Below, in pieces: positions 55,991 through 64,000 of a stretch of 64,000 bases of DNA (its first letter is position 1; every line of letters starts with the position of its first letter). The DNA comes from Mauremys mutica (taxonomy: Eukaryota > Chordata > Testudines > Geoemydidae): assembly GCF_020497125.1 (NCBI RefSeq), contig NC_059084.1:11497501-11561500 (forward strand), given 5' to 3'. The notes under the pieces were generated by a model, which searched no databases, was not told where the DNA came from, and saw only the letters and a program-made list of their open reading frames with translations. A program made the position numbers and the translations under genes.

Positions 55991-58079
55991 GATTATAATA
56001 ATAAATGGACTATATCCATGCTTAAAGTTCAGCATATGCTTAAGAGTTTTCCTGGATCAGGATCTAAGCACATCAAATCCTAATTTCATATTTAGGCAAA
56101 CCAAGGCCCCAATACTTCAATGAACTCCAGAGACAGATTCCTCCACCAGCATCCAGTCCCATTGGCTTCAGCGGGGTTCCTCCCAAGCATGGGAATCTGC
56201 CCATACACAGCTTATTGTAGGGTAGGGGCCATAGCCCTCATTTGCATATTAACCACTTCCATCCTTTCTGACATCAAACAAGGTAACGTTAATTTGCTTT
56301 TCCCCCTTCTCTTTACTGATACTTCATGTTTGATCGTGACAGAGATTAAATGGGGATCCATTTAAAAAATGCTCTTTAGCACCTTTATAAATCATCAATA
56401 CTTCATAATCGGAGATTAGTACCAGGTGGGTATCTGCTGAGGCATGTCTAAAGGGACTATCCCTGACTTCTACCAAATGGGTCACAGCCCAGTTCTTTGA
56501 TTATACAACATGTTTACAACTTCTGCCACACTGAAGATGCACGGAATATTTCTTATTTATAGGCTGGGCCTAGGCGTGCCTATTGTATAAAGAAAAAGGT
56601 TCCCTTCCCTTTTCCCCCTTTGTCTATGCCCACAAGAAGCTTCACATATGTAAACCTTCCCTGCTGTTACATGTGAGAACTGTACTACTGACACGTACAA
56701 ACATAATCTCTCCCCATTTTAAATAAGCTTTCCAGGTTGGCAACAAAACCTGATTAAAATTGTGCTGAATCAAGGCTCCTATGTTATGAAGTATCATCAT
56801 CCAAACACTTTAAATAGTATTTCTATAGCGCATTCCTCCAGTTTGTATTCAGTCACTTGAAATGCACTTAAGAAAATTGCTTCTTTTGCTGTTTTCACAG
56901 CAGCTTTGAAAGTCAGTCTCTGGTTTAATAACTGCTTTTAATCACAGTCTGGCTTGTTTCACTCTGGCAGCATAGATATAACAAATTCTTTATTTTCTAT
57001 AAGTTAAATATAATGTCATGGCAGCTCCCAGAACTTTGTTAATGCAACAATAAATACAAACGACAAGGTTTCCATCTCATTAAGGACATTTCTGTACGTA
57101 TAATTTTCAGTAAACACAGCAAATGAAATAACATGCATTCTCTCCTAACAGTGTCACTTAAAACCATTTGTACTTGTTTCAACAGACGAGCCTATTTTTC
57201 ATGTTCTCCTATATGTTCCAGAACATGGGTTGTTTTTTTTTAACAGAGATCCCAAGCTGTGATATATATGCAGAATCCTCAAGCGGTGATTGCATTACAA
57301 GTATTGTTACTCTGAACAGATCTCTACTCATTTGCCATGAATCGTTGTATTCTGTGTAGAAAAAAAATCAAGCTATGTAAGTAATAATTGATGCTTGTTT
57401 ATATATTTTTAGGAGAGGACCGGTGGAGGGAGGAATGGAAATCCTGCCACTAATTTGTTCTGATCCTGCTGCCTCATTAGGGCAGCCCATAAAAGATGGG
57501 AAATGTTTACCATGTCAGTGAATGTGAACTTTCTGCATGGAGCTGTTAACGCCGTAAATAGCTCAGGAGGAGGGAGCGAGACAGCTGGAGCACACTGAGT
57601 TTCATAAAGACTATACCAGGGCCTTGAATCTTCATTTAACCCATCATTGAGGTGACAAATATCCACCGCTTTGCTGCTGAGTGATGCTGCGGCTGCTTGC
57701 CTGTTAATTTATCTGTTTTCAGGCTGTCTAGACATTGTTTGGGTCAAAAAGTGCTGTCTCTCCCCCGCCGTGGGATTTGCCTGTTCAGCACTTGCTACAG
57801 ACTCCTACTGTGCCAAACAGGGTTTACAGAAGAATGCTCCCTCTGTCGGGGTGGTTTATTAAACAGGACTTGGACTATGATTTTTTTTTTGATGGGTCTG
57901 AAGTTTTCTACAAACAAAGTTTATTTTTAAAAAACCCTAAAAATACACACTGGCTGAGCTAAACATTTCAAGTATGTTTTTCATTCAGTTAAAAATCTGA
58001 AATGCTTGAAAGTCCCAGTGAAATGCTCAGTTGTTTGCTGTGTATGTTCTTGTAGATTTCGGACCTCCCAACTCTAGCA
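55991..58079. other. Repeat-poor block, candidate conserved non-coding region
   Basis: About 2 kb with no recognisable repeat except short phrases near 56030-56060 and 56157. The part at 57410-57780 has balanced composition and dense transcription-factor-like words (ctcattagggc, gtaaatagctc, gttaatttatc). Short frames at 57671-57962 have no support as a gene. Confidence 0.35.
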
Positions 58080-58205
58080 TAATCTAAATTGTAAGCTCTT
58101 TGAGGGAGGGACTGTTTCTACCTTTGGGTTTGTATGGTGCCCACAGCACACTGGAGCCCTGATCTTTTGCTGATACTCTTGATTGTTACTGTTCTGTAAA
58201 TATTA
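58080..58205 (+). mobile_element. MIR-type 3' tail fragment
   Basis: 'aattgtaagctctttgagggagggactgtttctacctttggg' and 'cactggagccctgatc' match the tail family. Confidence 0.8.
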
Positions 58206-58543
58206 ACGAATGATTCTCACAACTGAGATTCCGCCACCCCCACTTTTTAAATTGTACTTCAAGTCAATCACATTTGTTACCGGGTGACTTGCATATACAT
58301 TTCCCAGCACTGATCAGGAAGGTGTCACATTTTGCAGAAACTACAGTGATTTTTTTAAATCGCTTTTTCCAGTTGCCTTACCCAAATTGTTGCTGTTAGG
58401 TTTCCAAGGAAATAACCGGAAGTCCTAGAAAAGCAGAATGTCCTTTCTACAAAAAAATTGGAGCTGCATTATATCTTATATACTACTACTGGCTTTCTAT
58501 TGCTTTTTTCTACAGTGATAGAACACAGAGGTAATGGCCCATC
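58206..58543. other. Intergenic DNA, no gene recognised
   Basis: AT-rich spacer with nothing identifiable. Confidence 0.45.
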
Positions 58544-59098
58544 TAGGGCTGGTCAACATTTTTCCATAAAGAAAAAACAGATGAGAGGTTAAAGTCAAAT
58601 TTTTTTTTTTTGCAGGAGTGTTTGCTTTCCTTGAAAATTTTTATTTTTAATTGAGAAACCAAATGCCCCCAAACTTAAATATTTTGATTCTTAAATTCAA
58701 TGGTGCTTCATTATGGGAGTTGTAGATGTGTTCCTTGAGTTCCCACTCTCCTCTGTCAGTCAGGCTTCAAAGCCAAACTTTATCTCCCATAATTCACTGC
58801 AGGCATGCAACTGCCATAATGCACCACCTCCTCTTATCAAGAAGGGAGACAGTGCTGCATCATGGGAGATGTAGTCTGATCAAAGAGTCTGCCTACAGAG
58901 GAGATGGGAGCATAAGATACATGAACTACAATTCCCTTGACACTGCAACAGTATTTCAAAATAGAAATATTTTGGAGTTTGGAGTTTTTTATTTCAATTT
59001 TTTACCTAAAACTCATTTTGTTTCATGAATATTTCAGACATAAATCAATTTTCATTGAAATTTTCTACAGAGAAAAACCTGTTTTCCAACTAGGTCTA
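58544..59098. mobile_element. About 555-bp TAGGGCTGGTC-ended hAT-like element
   Basis: Starts TAGGGCTGGTCAACATTTTT (58544-58563) and ends near taggtcta (59091-59098). The centre has 'atgggagttgtagatgtg', 'ctcccataattcactgc' and 'catcatgggagatgtag', the same inverted arrangement as the 23.1-kb copy. The flanks ggcccatc (58536-58543) and gccccatt (59099-59106) agree at 6 of 8 positions, so an 8-bp TSD is possible. The frame at 58726-59028 is internal and has no known product. Confidence 0.7.
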
Positions 59099-59106
59099 GC
59101 CCCATT

Positions 59107-60379
59107 CCTTTGTTTACAGCATCTAAGGTGCAGTACCAGGCCCACAGAGCCCTTTCTTCTCCCTGTGCCTGGAGCTTTACTCTAGGCAGGCCATAAAGAA
59201 GAGTAAATGGATGCTTAAACTCCCCATTCCCTTGCACAGCCTTGTAAGGACAAAGGACAATCTTGCTCTCAGTGAAACTCATCTATTTTTTCAGCTTATA
59301 CACGGACTGGGAACAGATAGGAATTTTCTCACATTTATTTATTATATAAAGTTATTTGCTGAATAATTTCTGGGAGCAATTCTTGGTTTGCAACTCTTTT
59401 ATTGGACAAGAGGCCCTGGTCCTGAATTGTGAATCCACACAGGCAGACTATTGAATTTGCACAGAGCCCCATTGACTACAAGGAGGCTCCACTTGGGCAT
59501 AACACATGAATCATAACAGACGATCGGGTCCTTAGACGACCAAAGTTCAAGCAGTTCTAATTGGACACATAGGTCACTTGGTAAGTTTCTGTTGATAGTA
59601 GTTCTTGGATTTTGCTTTACAAATATTCTGCAATATGCTTTAAGTTGCACTCGGTCAACAGAAATTATTGTTGGTAAACTCACACGCTAAAAGGTTTGTA
59701 GAAGAAAAGATGAAAGGGACGTACATTTAGAAGAATGCTAGCAGATAATTCATTGCAGCTCTTACCCAGCTGTAGTTTTCAGTTTCACTGACCAAGACTC
59801 TCAGGCCTGAGAATTAGTTCTCACTGAACAAGCACTATTGAGCGAGGTTGTTTTGTTTTGTGTGGGGTTTTTTTTTTAACTTTTTTCCACTGGAATTTAA
59901 AACAAAATGTCATGGAAATATAAGATTTGTAAAAGTTAATTATTTCAAAGCCTACATTTTAGGCCAAGTTAAACTTGAAAGAGTCCCTTTATTAGTCCCA
60001 TGATACATTTCTATATTTTTTTCATAGAATTTGTATAGTTTTTCTTAAAGAGTTACAGTAAGAATAATTCTAGAAATAACACTTTCCAAAAGACAAATGG
60101 AAAGAAGGGGTAATTTGGCTGAGTGGTTAAAGATCTGTGAGATGCTCGCTGTCAAGTTTTGGGCAGCACTCTGTGTGGTATGTCCTGCTGATGCAAGACA
60201 GCGAAGCAAGTGAGGGTCACTTAACTATCAAGAAACAAGTGTAATCTAACACATTCACAACACCTTGTAAATTGACCTTGTGCAGATACTGCTTTAAGCA
60301 CCTTGCCACTCAAAGGCATCTACTGCAAACCCTTTCCCCACCCCTACTGAGAATTCCATTCCCCCATCCCAAATATCTG
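59107..60379. other. Intergenic DNA, no gene recognised
   Basis: AT-rich and unique-looking, with a T-run near 59869. No gene or repeat supported. Confidence 0.45.
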
Positions 60380-61077
60380 TTTGTCATGGTGCAGAAACAT
60401 ACCTTATCACATTGCCTCTATATAAATCCCTGGTATGCCCATATCTTGAATACTGCGTGCAGATGTGGTCGCTCCCTCTCAAAAAAGAATATTGGAATTG
60501 GAAAAGGATCAGAAAAGGGCAACAAAAAATTATTAGGGGTATGGAATGGCTGCCATATGAGGAGAGATTAATAAGACTGGGACTTTTCAGCTTGGAAAAG
60601 AGATGACTAAGGGGGGGCGATATGATAGAGGTCTATAAAATCATGACTGGTGTGGAGAAAGTCAATAAGGAAGTGTTATTTACTCCTTCTCATAACACAA
60701 GAACTAGGAGTCACCAAATGAAATTAATAGGCAGCAGGTTTAAAACAAACAAAAAGAAGTATTTTTCACACAACGCAGTCAACCTGTGGAACTCCTCGCC
60801 AGAGGATGTTGTGAAGGCCAAGACTATAACAGAGTTTTAAAAAGAACTAGATAAGTTCATGGAGCATAGGTCCATCAATGGCTATTATCCAGGGTGGGCA
60901 GGGATGGTGTCCCTAGCCTCTGTTTGCCAGAAACTGGGAATGGGCGACAGGGGATGGATCACTTGATGATTACCTGTTCTGTTCATTCCCTCTGGGGCAT
61001 CTGGCACTGCCCACTATCGGAAGACAGGTTACTGGACTAGATAGACCTTTGGTCTGACCTAGTATGGCTGTTCTTAT
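60380..61077 (+). mobile_element. CR1 LINE 3' end with readable ORF2 C-terminus
   Basis: The frame at 60412-60606 carries 'YKSLVCPYLEYCVQMW' and, later, 'RLIRLGLFSLEKR', the end of the CR1 reverse-transcriptase ORF. It continues in another frame at 60622-60840, in a '[20 protein letters not shown]' phrase, with '[13 protein letters not shown]' after it. The 3' UTR follows 'ccatcaatggctattatccagg', 'tacctgttctgttcattccctctgggg' and 'tggtctgacctagtatggc', ending in ttcttatg (61070-61077). Same subfamily as 5815 and better preserved. 5'-truncated and frameshifted, so inactive. Confidence 0.95.
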
Positions 61078-61244
61078 GTGGCTGGCCCATGCCAGCTGAC
61101 ACATAGCTCAGGCTAAGGAGCTAATTACTCCCATTTCACAGGGTTCCTGAACCTGAACATCTACACCACAGTTAAACAGCACCTTAGCCCGAGTCAGCTG
61201 GCATGGGCCAGTCACAGGTTTTTAATTGCAGTGTAGACATAGCC
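61078..61244. mobile_element. Truncated MITE with inverted ends
   Basis: The left part tggctggcccatgccagctg (61078-61097) is matched inversely by 'cagctggcatgggccagtc' near 61196-61214. The right end continues into ttgcagtgtagacatagcc (61226-61244), a terminal sequence of the type also seen at 11292 and 49217. The corresponding left terminus is absent because the CR1 end lies directly against it. Confidence 0.7.
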
Positions 61245-61434
61245 CCACAGATTTCCTTTGCGATTTTGGGGTAGTCAGAATAGCTTCAGAAGAGGATTAA
61301 CTTAAACCATGCAAAAGCACTTAGTGCAGAATAAGAATGTCTACACAGTTAGATAGTGTAGTATAGCCATTGTGCTTTAAATTCACACCCTAGTTATTTT
61401 GCACTAGCTTCTCTATGAATTCCCTCTGTAGAAA
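61245..61434. other. Intergenic spacer
   Basis: Phrases such as gaatgtctacacagttagat near 61334 hint at another decayed MITE of the same group, but the limits cannot be placed. Confidence 0.35.
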
Positions 61435-61580
61435 TGCCCTAAGCCTCTCTGTGCCTCAGTCACCCATCTGTAAAATGGGGATAATAGCACTGCGCTATCT
61501 CACAAAGGTGTTGTGAGGATAAATACATTAGAGATTGAGAAGCGCTCAGATACTACGATAATGGGGTCATGTAAGTATAG
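61435..61580 (+). mobile_element. MIR/CORE-SINE copy, 3' half
   Basis: 'tctctgtgcctcagtcacccatctgtaaaatggggataatagc' and 'caaaggtgttgtgaggataaa' are classic MIR sequence, well preserved. Confidence 0.93.
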
Positions 61581-62699
61581 TAGGTAGGGCAGTTGAAAGA
61601 AAGATTGAAGAGAGAAGAAATTCTCCATTGTCAGATGATTTCTTACCTAAATCCTTCTCATTTGCTGGTGCATACTTTTGTAAAACTGACATTTTTCTCT
61701 ATGAATCACCAATGGAAGGCACATCTAATGTCACACACGCAGACACGCACACACACACACTCACTAGTGGAAAGAACATGACTCAGATGTACTCTTTTTC
61801 TGAATAGAGCCATAAGACAAAATGTTTTGCAGCAGTCTGGCTAGGAGTCCCTGTTCTCCTCCCCCACTACCTCCCTTTATTTCCCTCTTCAGGGGGTTGT
61901 TTACTGCTATTGCTTCACTTCAGCCATAGGTCATGGCTCTTATTATATAGTTATGATTATTCTAGAGCAAATGCCATTCATCTGGTCAGGAATGCTTTAA
62001 AAACCTTAACTACTTTGTTGCTAGACATCAGGTTGTATTTCTAGAAGTAGCTTGTATTTCTGTACCATGTTCATTTCCAATAGTGCCTGGTTCTGTGAGG
62101 GTTGCTGAAAGCTTTCAGGTTCTCGGGTCCCCTGGAAATTCTCCCCAGACAAAACAAAAGGTGAAAATTTGGAAAGGTTTTATTGTTTTCAGATCTTTGG
62201 CTAGTTTTAATCAAATAAGTGTCGTCAATTGGAGCATCTCTTATTTACACCCCGTGAGTATAAATAATTCTTTTTTATGAAGCTCTCTATTTATGTATAT
62301 TAGTTTTCTACATTTCAGGTTCCTGTGGGATGAAATGTGCTATAGAAATTATTATTATTAACATAATGTAATTTCTGATAATGGCCACAAACCTTATTAA
62401 TTTTTTATATTTTTTAAAAGAATTACAGGGGATCCAGTGGAGAGAGACAGTAAGTTATTTCCTTGAAGTTATGTCCCCTGCAATTTGATTTTTCTTGACA
62501 GCTTATCCATCATGTGATATGCTTATTTAGAAAAATAAATAAGAAGGCTGCTTCCTCCAAGCCTGGCCCGAGGGCTCTATAATTACATTTTAGCAACACT
62601 CACAAAAGTCTGTCAGCTTTTCCTTCAGTATTAGAAAAGATGATGTAGTCATATCATATCACTATCATATGATAATATTCTTTCCATTCCACTAGCATC
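61581..62699. other. Intergenic DNA, no gene recognised
   Basis: A (CA)n-like run lies at 61733-61760. No gene or transposon is recognised otherwise. Confidence 0.45.
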
Positions 62700-63872
62700 T
62701 CAGGAGGATGTTAAATAGCAGCTACTAAAGTCAGATGTTTTTAAATCAGCAGGTCTGGATAACTTGCATTCAAGAGTTTTAAAAGAGCTGGCTAAGGAGC
62801 TTGCTGGACCATTAATGTTGATTTTCAATAAGTCTTGGAACACAGGGGAAACTGAAGAAGTCTGGAAGGAAGCTAATGTTGTGCCAATATTTTAAAAGGG
62901 TAAACATGGCCCGGGTAATCAAAGGCCTGTCAGACAGACATCGATCCTGTGCAAGATAATGGAGTGGCTGATATGGGACTTGATTAATCAAAGAATAAAA
63001 ATACGGTAATATAATTAGAGCCAATCAATATGGATTTATGAAAAATAGATCCTATAAAACTAACTTGATGCTTTTTTTGCTGAGATTACAAATTTGTTTT
63101 ATAAAGATAATAGTTTTGATGTAATATACTTAGACTTCTGTAAGGTGTTTGACTTGGTATCACACAACATTTTGATTAAGAACCTCTGATGATATGATAT
63201 AAACATGGCACACATTAAATGGATTAAAACCAGCTAACTGATAATCTCAAAACATAATTGTAAACAGGGACTCATCACTGAGCGGGTATGTTTCTAGTCG
63301 GGTCCGATACGGACCAGTTCTTGGCCCTACGTGCTATTTAACATTTTAATCCATGACCTGGAAGAAAACAAAATCATCACTTGTAAAGTTTTCAGATGAT
63401 ACAAAATTGGGGGAGTGGTAAATAATGAAGACAGGTAAGAGTGATCTGGATTGCTTGATAAGCTAGGTGCAAGCAAACAACGTGTGTTTTAATATGGCTA
63501 AATGTAAATCTATACACCTAGGAATAAAGAATGTACACCATAATGTATACTGGGAAGCTGTGATCCTGAAAAATAGTTGGGAGTCATGGCGAACATGAAC
63601 TCCCAGGCCAAAAGGGCTAATGCAATCCTCGGATACATAAACATGGGAATCTTGAATAGGAATAGAGAGTTATTTTACTTCTGTATTTGTCACTGATGTG
63701 ACTGCTGCTGGAATATTCTGTCTAGTTCTGGTGCCAACATTTCAAGAAAGATGTTGATAAATTGGAGAGGGTTCAGAGGAGAACCCTGATTAAAGGATTA
63801 GAAAATCTCCCTTATAGCAATAGACTCAAGGAGCTCAATCTATTTGGTTTAAAAAAAGAAGTTAAAAGGGTG
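62700..63872 (+). mobile_element. CR1-type LINE, decayed reverse-transcriptase region
   Basis: Fragments of ORF2 can be followed over about 1.1 kb. A 'NLHSRVLKELAKELAGP' phrase is near 62762-62810. A 'NKSWNTGETEEVWKEANVVP' phrase is near 62827-62886. 'DVIYLDFCKVFDLVSHNILI' (63117-63176) corresponds to the conserved YLDFSKAFD block of CR1 polymerases. A C-terminal 'RVQRRTLIKGLENL' phrase is near 63765-63808. The active-site FADD-type block is represented by fsddtklg-like text near 63390-63412, shifted in frame. Several stops and frameshifts. 5'-truncated and interrupted by the opposite-strand CR1 at 63873. Confidence 0.9.
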
Positions 63873-64000
63873 AACATAAGAACAGCCATATTGGGTCAGA
63901 CCAAAGGCCCATCTAGCCCAGTATACTGTCTTCCGGCAGTGGCCAATGTAAAATTCCAGGCAAATTAGTAGCAAATCATTAGTGCATCTGTAATTGCTGT
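63873..64000 (-). mobile_element. CR1 3' end, minus strand, running to the window edge
   Basis: 'acataagaacagccatattgggtcagaccaaaggcccatctagcccagtatactgtcttcc' (read in pieces) is the reversed tail of the subfamily at 60380. It interrupts the plus-strand ORF2 remnant. It may be short, since recognisable CR1 text fades by about 63950. Confidence 0.88.

Noticed and set aside
60412..60840. Apparent small genes with LINE-type protein sequence
   Set aside because: They are decayed C-terminal pieces of CR1 ORF2, split over frames, with the CR1 3' UTR directly behind.
1..64000. Prokaryotic features such as operons, CRISPR arrays, attachment sites or riboswitches
   Set aside because: CR1, MIR and hAT repeats show vertebrate nuclear DNA. 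No regular repeat-spacer array and no compact coding were found on either strand.

Overview
The window reads as vertebrate nuclear DNA from a sauropsid, most likely a turtle. It holds several decayed CR1 LINE 3' ends of the types abundant in turtle and crocodilian genomes, MIR/CORE-SINE copies, many short non-autonomous hAT-type DNA transposons with intact target-site duplications (TSDs), and AT-rich intergenic DNA. The turtle assignment is an inference from repeat types I recognise. There is no bacterial gene organisation, no CRISPR array, no rRNA or tRNA I could recognise, and no convincing complete protein-coding gene. Every long open reading frame I examined is either inside a repeat or looks like chance.

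Layout. 0-12 kb: a 3' fragment of a TAGGGCTGGTC-ended transposon, a MIR, a 346-bp transposon with perfect 16-bp inverted ends, a fold-back retroelement piece, an LTR-like tract, a CR1 3' end, a 343-bp hAT, a longer CR1 3' end, two MIR-type fragments, a hairpin-rich 296-bp MITE and a minus-strand CR1. 13-16 kb: an 805-bp hAT carrying a C-rich minisatellite, then an LTR-like tract. 16-30 kb: sparse repeats, a (TCTA)n microsatellite at 20.1 kb, a 611-bp hAT-like element at 23.1 kb, and a second and a third family member at 29.3-30.1 kb. 30-33 kb: a repeat-poor block with the look of conserved non-coding DNA, holding one splice-site-bounded open segment (32204-32375) that might be an exon. 33-38 kb: a composite hAT, a 1512-bp GC-rich hAT with 70-bp minisatellite units, and a fold-back retroelement with a 13-bp TSD. 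38-64 kb: mostly unique-looking sequence with a hAT nested inside a CR1 at 44.1 kb, a TAA-flanked MITE at 49 kb, a third 311-bp hAT at 53.8 kb, MIRs, CR1 copies, and a decayed CR1 reverse-transcriptase region at the right edge.

The parts do not form a pathway. The coherent story is one of transposon biology. Six insertions have 8-bp TSDs (four perfect, two imperfect) with a central TA, the signature of the Buster branch of hAT transposases. Three of these are 311-bp copies of one family. Two larger ones have captured or grown C-rich tandem repeats. No autonomous transposase is visible here, so all would depend on enzymes encoded elsewhere. I found no clear sign of a previously undescribed gene system. 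The best leads are the possible exon or conserved element at 32.2 kb and the fold-back retroelements that share a tail motif.
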